DNA from: Streptomyces buecherae
Lineage (GTDB): Bacteria > Actinomycetota > Actinomycetes > Streptomycetales > Streptomycetaceae
Direction: 5' to 3'
DNA length: 64,000 nucleotides
Assembly: GCF_014295035.1 (NCBI RefSeq)
Contig: NZ_CP060404.1
Location: 3,752,501-3,816,500, forward strand
Shown: piece by piece, positions 26,061 through 34,047 of the stretch
Layout of the letters: the number at the start of each line of letters is the position of its first letter
Numbering within the stretch: the stretch's first letter is position 1
Notes under the pieces: model-generated
What the model was told of the DNA's origin: nothing
Databases searched by the model: none
Seen by the model: only the letters and a program-made list of their open reading frames with translations
Program-made: the position numbers and the translations under genes

Positions 26061-26110
26061 CCGTGTCCGGACCGGCCCGGACCGTCCGTGTCCGGACCGG
26101 CCCGGACCGT
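26061..26110. repeat. Perfect tandem duplication of a 25-bp unit
   Basis: Two identical 25-bp units abut at 26061-26085 and 26086-26110. Each contains GTCCGG and CCGGAC as inverted half-sites around ACCGGC, and a degenerate third half-unit (GCGTCCGGAGTCC) follows. The position, about 100 bases upstream of the DUF4157 start, suits an operator, but no regulator is known. Confidence 0.6.
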
Positions 26111-26328
26111 CAGCGTCCGGAGTCCGCCGCCGCGAACGGCCCGCGTCCGCCTCGGCCTCCCGCGCCCGCTCTGACGGGCCACCGCTCCGTGACGGGCTCG
26201 GCGCGGGGCATACGGGGACGCGCGGGCCGGCAGGACGGCAGGACGGTGAGCGGGCCGTGCGGATTCCGACGTTCCAGGGGCGCGGGGAGCGGGCTCCGTG
26301 GCCGGACGGGGCTGGTCGGGGTGGCCCG

Positions 26329-26334
26329 TAGAAT
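26329..26334 (+). promoter_or_regulatory. Probable -10 element of a leaderless trmB promoter
   Basis: TAGAAT ends ten bases before the GTG start, so transcription would begin at or next to the start codon. No ribosome-binding site precedes the GTG, which fits a leaderless mRNA. Confidence 0.5.
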
Positions 26335-26343
26335 CGAACCACT

Positions 26344-27309
26344 GTGTCCGAGAACCACACCGCCCCCCAGCAGCCCACCCCGCATGCCCCACCCGTCCCA
26401 GGGAGCACGCGCCCATCGGACGATCCCGACGCGGCCGGTGCCGCGAGCGGGGGCGCGGCGGGGGCCACGCGGATGACGCGGTTCCCCGATGGTCCGGCCG
26501 TCGATCCGGCCGGGTCGCACCACGAGCGGCGCATCCGCTCGTTCCGGCCGCGCCGCGGCCGGGTGACCCCGGGCCAGGGTGAGGCGCTGCGCCGGCTGTG
26601 GTCCCGGTGGGGGCTCGACATCGACGGGATGCGCCGCCTGGACCTGGGCGAACTCTTCGGCGACCGCGCGTTGCCGGTGGTCCTGGAGATCGGGTTCGGC
26701 ATGGGCGAGGCCACGGCGCGGATGGCGGCGGCCGACCCCGGCACCGGCATCCTCGCCGCTGACGTGCACACCCCCGGCCAGGGCAACCTGCTCGCCCTCG
26801 CCGAGCGCGCGGGCCTGACCAACGTACGGGTGGCCAACGGCGACGCGATCATCCTGCTCCGCGAGATGATCGAGCCCGAGGCGCTGGCCGGGCTGCGCGT
26901 GTACTTCCCGGACCCGTGGCCGAAGAAGCGGCACCACAAGCGGCGGCTCATCCAGCCCGAGTTCCTCGCGCTCGCCGCGTCCCGCATGGCCCCCGGCGCG
27001 CTGCTGCACTGCGCCACCGACTGGGAGCCGTACGCGGAGCAGATGCTGGAGGTCCTGACCGCCAGCCCGTACTTCGAGAACACCCAGGCCGACGGCGGAT
27101 TCGCGCCGCGCCCTGATTTCCGGCCGCTGACCAAGTTCGAGGGCCAGGGCATCGACAAGGGCCACCCGGTGCACGACCTGCTGTTCCGGCGCGTCCAGGC
27201 CCTACCGGCCGGCGCCGACGACGCGCACGCCGGGCACGCGGGCGAGCGCGCGGCCGAGCCCGCGCGGCCCGTTCACGCCGACGCCGGAGACGACCCCGCA
27301 CGACCGTGA
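26344..27309 (+). CDS. trmB: tRNA (guanine-N7-)-methyltransferase
   Basis: Forms m7G46 in tRNA variable loops using S-adenosylmethionine. It is 321 residues. An actinomycete-type disordered extension covers about 1-55. Then come RRIRSFRPRRGRVTPGQ, the SAM motif LEIGFGMGEAT, and the family hallmark VYFPDPWPKKRHHKRRLIQ with FLALAASRMAPGALLHCATDW. KFEGQGIDKGHPVHDL near the end is the conserved C-terminal motif. A further 35 Ala/Asp-rich residues extend the tail. GTG 26344 follows the -10 element closely. It is 54 bases upstream of the PrsW-like gene on the same strand. Confidence 0.93.
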   Translation: MSENHTAPQQPTPHAPPVPGSTRPSDDPDAAGAASGGAAGATRMTRFPDGPAVDPAGSHHERRIRSFRPRRGRVTPGQGEALRRLWSRWGLDIDGMRRLDLGELFGDRALPVVLEIGFGMGEATARMAAADPGTGILAADVHTPGQGNLLALAERAGLTNVRVANGDAIILLREMIEPEALAGLRVYFPDPWPKKRHHKRRLIQPEFLALAASRMAPGALLHCATDWEPYAEQMLEVLTASPYFENTQADGGFAPRPDFRPLTKFEGQGIDKGHPVHDLLFRRVQALPAGADDAHAGHAGERAAEPARPVHADAGDDPARP

Positions 27310-27351
27310 GGGGCCGGGCATAATCCGGAGAGCCACCACTGCCCCCTTCGT

Positions 27352-27357
27352 TAGGGT
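27352..27357 (+). promoter_or_regulatory. Probable -10 element of a leaderless promoter for the PrsW-type gene
   Basis: TAGGGT ends six bases before the GTG start at 27364 and there is no Shine-Dalgarno sequence, the same arrangement as at trmB. Confidence 0.45.
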
Positions 27358-27363
27358 CGCCGA

Positions 27364-29592
27364 GTGCACGAGTCCTCGTCCCCGCACCACCCCGCGTCAC
27401 CGGACCACGCGAGCCGCCACCCGGCCGCGGCCCCTCCGGAGGGGGTGACCGAGGGGGCGCAGCAGTCCGACGCGGTACGGGCCGAACCACCCGTCCCGCG
27501 CGAGACCGGCGCGCCACGGCCCGACCAAGACCGGCCGCCACACCCCGCGCCCGCCGAACCACGCCCCGTCACGCCACCGCCGGCGGCGGAACCGCCGCAA
27601 CCCGCGACGGAGCAGTCCGCGACGGAGCAGCCCGTTGCGGCCGAGCCGCAGCCCCAGCCGGCACCCGAGCCCGGGCAGCAACCGCAACCGCGGCCCGAGC
27701 CGCAGCCACAACAGACGGCCGCCCCCGCCACACCGGCACCGGCACCGGCAGCCGCACCAGCAGCCGCACCACCAGCGCCACCGGCACCACCGACCCCGAT
27801 CCCGACACCACCACCGACCCCACCGCACGCCCCCGCCCCACCTCCGTACGCACCCGCGTACGGAACCGAACCCGGGGCCGGATACGGGTACGGGTACGGG
27901 GCTACGGCGGCGGCGCCGCACGGTGACGGCGGCGACGGTGGTGGTCGGTGGCAGCGGACGTGGGCCGGCTGTCGGGAGAAGTGGGAGCGGATGCGCCACA
28001 GCCGGGCGCTGCGCGCCGCCGCGCTGATCGTGCTGCTTTCCCTCTCCGGCCTGGTCATCCTGGCCCTCGTCCGCGAGCAGACGGGCACCGAGGGTTTCCT
28101 GGTGGGCCTCGGCCTCGCCATCCTGCCCGTGCCGCTGCTCGTAGCGGCGTTCCGCTGGGCTGACGGCGTGGAACCCAAACCCTGGCGCAACCTGCTGTTC
28201 GCGTTCGCCTGGGGGGCGTGCGCCGCGACGCTCGTCGCGCTGCTCGCGAACAGCCTGGCCACCGACTGGCTGATGACGACCGTCGTGGAGTCATCGTCGG
28301 CCGACCGGGATACCTGGGGCGCGACGCTGGTCGCGCCCGTGGTCGAGGAGACCGCCAAGGCCGCCGCCGTACTGCTGCTCTTCCTCTACCGGCGGCGCGA
28401 CTTCAACGGCGTCGTCGACGGCGTGGTCATAGCCGGCATCACGGCGACGGGCTTCGCGTTCACCGAGAACATCCTCTACCTGGGCAACGCCTTCGTCAGC
28501 GACCAGGAGTTCGGCTACTCGGGACTCCAGTCGACGACGGCGGCGACGTTCTTCATCCGGGCCGTGATGTCGCCGTTCGCGCACCCCCTGTTCACCGCGG
28601 TGACCGGCATCGGCTTCGGCATCGCGGCGGCCCGCCCGCTGCGCCAGCGCACCCGGCGGGTGCTGATCCCGATCGCCGGGTTGCTGTTGTCGATGGTGCT
28701 GCACGGCGCGTGGAACGGTTCGGCGTCCATGGGCGGCTACGGCTTCCTGGCGGTGTACGGGCTGTGCATGGTGCCGCTGTTCGCGCTGCTCACCTGGTTC
28801 ACGATCTGGTCCCGTGGCAAGGAGCTGCGCACCATCCGGGCCCAGCTCCCCGCGTACCAGGCGACGGGGTGGATAACGCCGCCCGAGCCGATCGCGCTGT
28901 CCTCGATGCGAGCCCGGGCCATAGCCCGCGACCTCGCCCGCCGCACCCGGGGCCCGGCGGCGGCGCAGGCGGTGGCGGACTACATCGCGAGCGCCACCTC
29001 CCTCGCGTTCCTCCGCCACCGCGCCTACCGGGGAACGGCGGGCCCCAACTTCCCCACGCGGGAACAGGCCCTCCTCGACCGCCTCTGGCAACGCCGCGAC
29101 ATCGCCCAGCCGGCCCTGGCCCACGCCGCCCTCTCCGTCCCGACCCCGCCACCCCCACGGCAGTGGCCGTACGGCCTCCCACCGGGTTACGCCTACCTGC
29201 CGGCCGCCCCCCTGCACGGCCCAGGCCCGATGCCCGGCCAGGGCCCGATGCACGGCCAGGCCCCTCTGCACGGCCAGGCCCCGGCATACGGCTGGCCCCC
29301 GCCCGGCCCCCACCCCACCCCGGCCTGGCCCCACGCCACCGCCCCCGCACCGGTCCCCGGCTGGGCCCCGCCACCGGGCGGGCAGGCCGCCCCCGGCACT
29401 CCCGCTGGCCCGGCTGGCCCAGGCGTCCCGGGCCCATGGCAGCAGCACCCGTACCCGCCGCCGTACGCGGGCCCGCCGTGGGGCGCGCCGCCGCAGGGCG
29501 CGTACGGGGGCGGGCCCGGCCCGCAGGGGCCGCACGGTCCGTACGGGCCCCCGAACGCCTGGAACGGGCAGCAGCAGCCGGGGCAGTCGTAG
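27364..29592 (+). CDS. PrsW-family intramembrane metalloprotease with long Pro/Gln-rich tails
   Basis: An integral membrane protease of 742 residues. In Bacillus, PrsW starts the proteolysis of an anti-sigma factor; here the substrate is unknown. Residues 1-215 are Pro/Ala/Gln-rich and disordered. Membrane segments begin near 220 (ALRAAALIVLLSLSGLVILAL). The active-site motifs are VVEETAKAA, FAFTENILYLGN, SPFAHPLFTAV and VLHGAWNGS, together giving the expected Glu and His metal ligands. The last 130 residues are again low-complexity, with PMPGQGPMHGQAPLHGQAP repeats. The core is normal length; the tails roughly double the protein. Confidence 0.88.
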   Translation: MHESSSPHHPASPDHASRHPAAAPPEGVTEGAQQSDAVRAEPPVPRETGAPRPDQDRPPHPAPAEPRPVTPPPAAEPPQPATEQSATEQPVAAEPQPQPAPEPGQQPQPRPEPQPQQTAAPATPAPAPAAAPAAAPPAPPAPPTPIPTPPPTPPHAPAPPPYAPAYGTEPGAGYGYGYGATAAAPHGDGGDGGGRWQRTWAGCREKWERMRHSRALRAAALIVLLSLSGLVILALVREQTGTEGFLVGLGLAILPVPLLVAAFRWADGVEPKPWRNLLFAFAWGACAATLVALLANSLATDWLMTTVVESSSADRDTWGATLVAPVVEETAKAAAVLLLFLYRRRDFNGVVDGVVIAGITATGFAFTENILYLGNAFVSDQEFGYSGLQSTTAATFFIRAVMSPFAHPLFTAVTGIGFGIAAARPLRQRTRRVLIPIAGLLLSMVLHGAWNGSASMGGYGFLAVYGLCMVPLFALLTWFTIWSRGKELRTIRAQLPAYQATGWITPPEPIALSSMRARAIARDLARRTRGPAAAQAVADYIASATSLAFLRHRAYRGTAGPNFPTREQALLDRLWQRRDIAQPALAHAALSVPTPPPPRQWPYGLPPGYAYLPAAPLHGPGPMPGQGPMHGQAPLHGQAPAYGWPPPGPHPTPAWPHATAPAPVPGWAPPPGGQAAPGTPAGPAGPGVPGPWQQHPYPPPYAGPPWGAPPQGAYGGGPGPQGPHGPYGPPNAWNGQQQPGQS

Positions 29593-29626
29593 GGCGGGGT
29601 GCTGGAACGGGTACGGGGAAGCCGTC

Positions 29627-30742
29627 CTAGACCACAGCGGGCACGACCGGCACCGGACGACTGGGCGTGTCCAGCCAGACGCGCTGCCCTGCGGCGGTCA
29701 CGGTCACGCCGAAGCGCTCCCGGCCCGGCCGATCGTTCTCGACGTACAACGCGTACGCCGCCTCCACCGCGTCCCACAGCAGACGCGGCCCGGTCTGGCG
29801 GACGGTGCCGCCGCTGACGCGCGCCCACGCCGCGTCTCCGCCCCACAGCTCCACGGCCGTCACCTGCCCGTCGTCAGCGCGCTCCCAGGAGAGCACCGTC
29901 TCCGGCGCGACGAGAGAGAGCACGAAACGGAACGCCTCGTCCGAGGTGACATCGGTGAGATCCAGGTCCGTGGCGCGTGTACGCGCGGTGCCCGGCCTGC
30001 CTGGATGTGCCGGGGCGCCGGTGGCGCCAGCCTCCCGTACGGCCATGAAGTACGAGCCTTCCGGCAGGAACCGTCCCTCGGCGGCGCGGCCGTCATCGGT
30101 GACGACCAGGCGCACGGTCCCCCAGCCGACGGGGCAGACGATGAGACCGGTGGGCCGCACCTGTGCCAACCACGCGGCGGGCACGGTGGCGAAACCGCAG
30201 GTAGCGATCAGCCGGTCGTACGGGGCTCCGGCCGGGCAACCGTCACGGCCGTCCCCGACCCGCACCAGGGGGTCGAATCCGCTGCTCCGCAGCCGCGTCT
30301 CCGCCAGTCGGGCCAACACCGGATCGACCTCGACCGTGACAACCCGCTGGCTACCAAGCCGCTCGCACAGGAGCGCCGCGTTGTAGCCGGTGCCGGTCGC
30401 GATCTCCAGCACGCGGTGACCGTCCGCGACATCGAGGGCCTGGAGCATGACCAGCATGAGGCCGGGCGCCGTTGACGACGAGGTGGCGACCCCACCGGTG
30501 AGCTGTGTGGCGAGAGCGTCGTCCGAGTACACGACGTCCAACCAGTCCGGGTCGGCAGAGTTCACGTGCCGCCTCTCGCCACCGGCGAGGACCCAGCACT
30601 CCGGCACGAACCGGTGACGAGGCACGGCCTCGAACGCCTTCCGCCAGACCGGGTCCACCAGTTGGTCACTGGCCTCCAGGGCGTCGGCCAACGCCGTGCG
30701 CGACTGAGTAGCGCGCTGTTCCGTGTGTGTCGTCAAGGTCAC
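29627..30742 (-). CDS. PIMT-like O-methyltransferase of a graspetide (ATP-grasp peptide maturase) cluster
   Basis: A SAM-dependent methyltransferase related to protein-L-isoaspartate O-methyltransferase, 371 residues from GTG 30742. The N-terminus VDPVWRKAFEAVPRHRFVPE is the PIMT signature, and HRVLEIATGTGYNAALL at about residue 110 is the SAM motif. The C-terminal 170 residues are the extension seen in methyltransferases that accompany ATP-grasp peptide maturases; in fuscimiditide-type pathways these make an aspartimide on the peptide. The GTG overlaps the TGA of the ATP-grasp remnant by four bases (GTGA), showing the two were one operon. With its partner broken and no precursor gene visible, it is probably without substrate. 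Confidence 0.82.
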   Translation of the reverse strand: MTLTTHTEQRATQSRTALADALEASDQLVDPVWRKAFEAVPRHRFVPECWVLAGGERRHVNSADPDWLDVVYSDDALATQLTGGVATSSSTAPGLMLVMLQALDVADGHRVLEIATGTGYNAALLCERLGSQRVVTVEVDPVLARLAETRLRSSGFDPLVRVGDGRDGCPAGAPYDRLIATCGFATVPAAWLAQVRPTGLIVCPVGWGTVRLVVTDDGRAAEGRFLPEGSYFMAVREAGATGAPAHPGRPGTARTRATDLDLTDVTSDEAFRFVLSLVAPETVLSWERADDGQVTAVELWGGDAAWARVSGGTVRQTGPRLLWDAVEAAYALYVENDRPGRERFGVTVTAAGQRVWLDTPSRPVPVVPAVV

Positions 30743-30954
30743 CCCTTGGCCAGTAGGTCGGCGATGCCCGCGGCAATGGGCAGACCCGTTCTGTTCTGAA
30801 TCCAAGACCACTCACCGGACGGGTTGCACTCGAACATCACCCAGTCCCCGGACGGGGTGACAGCGAAGTCGAACGCACCGAAGTTGAGCCGAAGGCGTTT
30901 CAGCCAACCCAGCACGCCGGCCCTTGCGGCAACGGCTGGTGCCGCACGACTCAT
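30739..30954 (-). pseudogene. C-terminal remnant of an ATP-grasp ribosomal peptide maturase
   Basis: Only about 57 residues of the enzyme remain: LRLNFGAFDFAVTPSGDWVMFECNPSGEWSWIQNRTGLPIAAGIADLL, where ECNPSGEW holds the Glu and Asn that bind Mg-ATP. A whole maturase is about 300-330 residues. ATG 30954 has a strong GGGGAGGGGGCG ribosome-binding site, so a 71-residue stump may still be made and would keep the downstream methyltransferase translationally coupled. The missing part includes the nucleotide-binding fold, so it cannot ligate. I read it as a large deletion. Confidence 0.75.
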
Positions 30955-30971
30955 CGCCCCCTCCCCACACC

Positions 30972-31286
30972 TCACCCCGCCGGCGCCGTCGGCCCGATGT
31001 CCTCGTTGGGTGTGACGCGCCAGTGGAGGGTGACGGTGGCCGTGTAGCGCAGATGCCGCCCGTCGGGATGGTCCCGGGCCGCGTGGGAGGTGCACCAGCG
31101 TTGCGCCTGGTGGTGCATGCCGGTGATGGTCTCGGTGGGTTCGGGGACGGGTGACTGCTCACCGCAGGTGGCGCAGGTGGCGTGGACGGTGTACGGGGTG
31201 GCGTCGGGATCAGGCGCCAGGGTCATCTCGACGTAGCGGTAACGCCGCCGCCCGTGCTGCCGGGTCGGGCGAGACTGGTGGTTCAC
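30972..31286 (-). CDS. Small protein with two CxxC-like motifs, DUF7848-like
   Basis: 104 residues from GTG 31286. It contains RYRYVEMTLAPDPD, CATCGEQSPV and a later QAQRWCTSHAARDHPDGRHLRYTATVTLHW. The spacing of Cys and His suggests a small zinc ribbon. The pattern resembles the short Streptomyces DUF7848-type proteins commonly found beside HTH regulators; the family assignment is from memory. Its GTG overlaps the stop of the gene before it (GTGA), so it is the last cistron of a coupled chain running from 32558. Confidence 0.62.
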   Translation of the reverse strand: MNHQSRPTRQHGRRRYRYVEMTLAPDPDATPYTVHATCATCGEQSPVPEPTETITGMHHQAQRWCTSHAARDHPDGRHLRYTATVTLHWRVTPNEDIGPTAPAG

Positions 31287-31867
31287 GCGCGCGGCTCCTG
31301 GCTGTTGGCGCGCAGGCGGGCCGCGCGGGCACAGGCCGGGTGAACGGACAGCGGCTGGGGCGCGGCGTCGCCGGCCGCGCGGCGGCCGTGCACGGTCACC
31401 GCGTACGCCGGGTCCAACTCCCGCTCACACCACGCACACTGCCCCGGCAACGCCCCAGGCCCATGCGCCAGACAGACGGCCGAGGTCAACACCGCACCCA
31501 GGTAGTACGGCTGCGCCAGGTAGCGGCCCGACCACTCCCCCGTGATCCGCCAGTGCAACCCCGGCCCCGCACGCCGATGCGAGGGCGGCACCCCCACGTA
31601 GTGCGTGCCGCTGCCCGCCGCGAGCAGGGTGACGTACTGGCCCAGCCGCTCCCAGTGCGCGAACCCACCCCGCTCCCCCGGCGGCAACAACCAGTAGACC
31701 CACCCCGCCCGCGCGTCCACGATGGCCGCGCAGTTCTCCGTACCGTCCAGAATCGGAAACGCGGCCTGCGCGACAGCCGTCGAGGTGCGCACCGCGTCCC
31801 ACTCACAGCCCGCCGGCAACAACGCCACGTCTCCACCCACCGGCGGAGCCCAACCCAGGTTGATCAC
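31283..31867 (-). CDS. Unknown protein, primase-polymerase-N-like
   Basis: 194 residues from GTG 31867, which overlaps the preceding stop (GTGA). Features: GCEWDAVRTS, ENCAAIVDARAGWVYWLLPPG, GSGTHYVGVPPSHRRAGPGLHWRIT and a C-terminal CAWCERELDPAYAVTVHG with paired Cys that may bind zinc. The middle resembles short Streptomyces proteins related to the N-terminal part of bifunctional primase-polymerases, but the resemblance is weak and I see no complete catalytic triad. It shares a core pattern with the next gene's product. Function unknown. Confidence 0.6.
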   Translation of the reverse strand: MINLGWAPPVGGDVALLPAGCEWDAVRTSTAVAQAAFPILDGTENCAAIVDARAGWVYWLLPPGERGGFAHWERLGQYVTLLAAGSGTHYVGVPPSHRRAGPGLHWRITGEWSGRYLAQPYYLGAVLTSAVCLAHGPGALPGQCAWCERELDPAYAVTVHGRRAAGDAAPQPLSVHPACARAARLRANSQEPRA

Positions 31868-32334
31868 GGCCGACCACCCGTCCTCGGCCGCACCACCGCG
31901 AACGCGTCCGCGAGCAGCTCGGCGCTGGTGATCAACCGGTCACACGTGGGAGTGACCCGCCACCACACCGTGTGGTCGCGCGTCATGCCGGGGACGAAGA
32001 GGTAGCTGTCGTCGTTACCGGCGAGGGTGACCTCGGGGTGGTCGCGCAAGTGCTGGACGGCCGCCGAGTCCGGCTCGATCAACCAGGCGAGCCACTGCTC
32101 CACGTCCTCCTGAATCACCGCCCCACCCGCCTCACCGAGCGCCGACAGCACCCGGTTGCCCAGGTACAACGGCAGCGTCAGGCTGTGCCACCCCAACTCC
32201 CCCACCCGCGTCCAACGAACGCCACCGCCAGGCGGAATCCAGTCGTGGGGTGGGGGCGGGGGCACGAACCCGCTGGCGGCGTCAGCGAGGTCGGCCCGCC
32301 GTAGGCGGTCTTCGGGGCTGCGGTTGGTCGTCAT
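31864..32334 (-). CDS. Unknown protein, apparent paralogue of its downstream neighbour
   Basis: 156 residues from ATG 32334, whose ATGA overlaps the stop of the 75-residue gene before it. The core EVTLAGNDDSYLFVPG followed by VWWRVTPTCDRLITSAELL parallels VTLLAAGSGTHYVGVPP followed by LHWRITGEW in the next product, so the two look like divergent copies of one fold. A Pro-rich FVPPPPPHDWIPPGGG opens the protein. No function can be given. Confidence 0.58.
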   Translation of the reverse strand: MTTNRSPEDRLRRADLADAASGFVPPPPPHDWIPPGGGVRWTRVGELGWHSLTLPLYLGNRVLSALGEAGGAVIQEDVEQWLAWLIEPDSAAVQHLRDHPEVTLAGNDDSYLFVPGMTRDHTVWWRVTPTCDRLITSAELLADAFAVVRPRTGGRP

Positions 32335-32558
32335 GTAGCGCTCCGCTCGTCTGGTGTGGGAGGGAACGGCTCAGCAATGAGGTGACCAAGATCGGCATAG
32401 AGGTCAGCCGCGTCCTCGTACGTCAGAACCAGGTCTGCGACCCCGAGGTGTTCACCATCGCGTTCGACGGAGAGAGGCACGGCGAACCGGCCCGCGGAGG
32501 TCCTTCGTAACAGACCGGTTCGCTTGATGCGCACGCCCTTTGACGGGTTCGCCGTCAC
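32331..32558 (-). CDS. Small unknown protein with a TTA codon
   Basis: 75 residues from GTG 32558, chosen for the AAGGAG four bases upstream (the frame is open to 32594). A basic N-terminus (SKGVRIKRTGLLRR) precedes VPLSVERDGEHLGVADLVLTYEDAADLYADLGHLI, which looks like a small alpha/beta fold. Codon 17 is TTA (32508-32510), so translation should need the bldA tRNA. As the first cistron of the chain of coupled small genes, it could place the whole chain under developmental control. Family unknown. Confidence 0.58.
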   Translation of the reverse strand: MTANPSKGVRIKRTGLLRRTSAGRFAVPLSVERDGEHLGVADLVLTYEDAADLYADLGHLIAEPFPPTPDERSAT

Positions 32559-32668
32559 GTGACTCCTTCGTCGCTTTCGCTGCGTCGCCATCACGTGACT
32601 GACCGTAGAGCGGTAGTGGCAAAGCGACCCGGCAGGAGATTCCGGGTCGCTTGTGGTTCCGGCTGTGC

Positions 32669-33901
32669 CTATGCCAGCACGCCCACGTGCTCGGCGATGC
32701 GGTGCAGCTCAGCGCGCATTTGCGGGCGCGAGCGCTTCAACAGGGTCTGCACCGTTCCCTGCACCAGGGGGAAATACTTGATCTCTTCGGGGGACAGCTC
32801 CATGATCTGACGCAACGTCCACAGGGCGCCGAAGTCGTCGCCGCTGAGCCGGTGCGCGTGCATGACCTCGACCTGGTAGCGGGTGGTGCGTTCCAACGGG
32901 AGGACGCCACCCGGCCCGGGCACCTCGACGTCGTCCGCCAGTCGGAGCGCCTCGCTGACGTCCCCCTCCTCGGTTGCCAGGTGCACTCCGTGCATCCGCA
33001 CGTTGGTCGGTCCGAAGCTCGTGTGGAAGTCGTTCCGGTCGGAGCCCAGTCGGGAAGCCACCGAGTCCGCCGACCGGAGCAGATCCCATGCGGTGGGTGC
33101 CTTACTGTCGCGGACAGCGGCGATCACGGCGGCGAGGTGCAGGGCACCGTACGCCGACAGGTGCTCGGGAGTGGCGTCGTCGCCGGGGCGGCAGTGCGCG
33201 ATGGTCTGACGGGCGAGTTCGAGCGACTCGGCCACCTCACCGCTTGAGGTGAGGATGCCGCAGACGTTCCACGCGGCGGCGGCGATCAGGGTGAGATCGC
33301 CCGTCTCGTCCGCGATCTGCATCGCGCGGTCAGCCGCGCGCAGCGACAGCTTGCGTTCGCCGACCCGGCGCAGGAACACCTGATGCAGGTGCAGCAGTGA
33401 CACCAGCGCCCGGGTCGCCAACAGGTCGTCATCGCCGCGCGTCTGCCGGAGCGTCGCGTACGCCTCGGCGAGCAGTCCGGGCAACATGTCGCCGACCGGA
33501 CCGTAGCGCTCGGTCTGCGTCTCGTAGATCTCCCATGCCTCCACGACGCGCTCGCCCAACTGCCGCGCGGTGAGAGCATCGCCGGGCAACCCGAGCCCGA
33601 GCAGTGAGGGTGGTGTGTTGAGCCCTTGTCGGATCGAGGGCACGGACGGGTGTTCAGGGCCATTCCTCAGGCTCACGTCGAGGGTCGGTCCGACCAGGTC
33701 GCCCACGTTGTCGAGGCCCAGCTCGCGGGCGATCCGGGTCAGCATGCTCAGGGAGTCGATCTGATGCACACCCCGCTCGACCTTGCTCAGCCAGTCCTCA
33801 GAACGGGACACCAACCCGGCGACAGCGGCCTGGGTACGCCCCGCCTTGGTGCGGTAATACGCGATCCGCTCCCCGGTGGTCATGCCAGATGGATTGATCA
33901 T
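32669..33901 (-). CDS. XRE-type HTH regulator with TPR-like C-terminus (copy 1)
   Basis: 410 residues from ATG 33901, preceded by AAGGGG at good spacing. Residues 5-60 are an XRE helix-turn-helix (TTGERIAYYRTKAGRTQAAVAGLVSRSEDWLSKVERG). The remainder is helical with TPR-like repeats (SLRAADRAMQIADETGDLTLI) and includes FHTSFGPTNVRMHGVHLATEEGD, a motif repeated in the second regulator below. Proteins like this bind small ligands or peptides through the TPR part. It lies just upstream of the chain of small unknown genes on the same strand and is their most likely regulator. Confidence 0.82.
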   Translation of the reverse strand: MINPSGMTTGERIAYYRTKAGRTQAAVAGLVSRSEDWLSKVERGVHQIDSLSMLTRIARELGLDNVGDLVGPTLDVSLRNGPEHPSVPSIRQGLNTPPSLLGLGLPGDALTARQLGERVVEAWEIYETQTERYGPVGDMLPGLLAEAYATLRQTRGDDDLLATRALVSLLHLHQVFLRRVGERKLSLRAADRAMQIADETGDLTLIAAAAWNVCGILTSSGEVAESLELARQTIAHCRPGDDATPEHLSAYGALHLAAVIAAVRDSKAPTAWDLLRSADSVASRLGSDRNDFHTSFGPTNVRMHGVHLATEEGDVSEALRLADDVEVPGPGGVLPLERTTRYQVEVMHAHRLSGDDFGALWTLRQIMELSPEEIKYFPLVQGTVQTLLKRSRPQMRAELHRIAEHVGVLA

Positions 33902-34047
33902 GTATTCCCCTTGATGGGTGCGAACACTCAATATCCAGCGTACGGGGGAGCGTTGACGCCGTCCGGTTCATTCCGGGTGCCCCCGCGCTGATGGGGCGGT
34001 CGGGACGGAAGGTCAGAACTGGGTCGGTTGAGGCTCCGGGCCCGACC

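Larger units (their letters stand above)
25961..26343. other. Intergenic region between the divergent DUF4157 and trmB genes
   Basis: No gene. It contains the promoters of both neighbours and the tandem repeat listed separately. GC-rich throughout. Confidence 0.5.
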
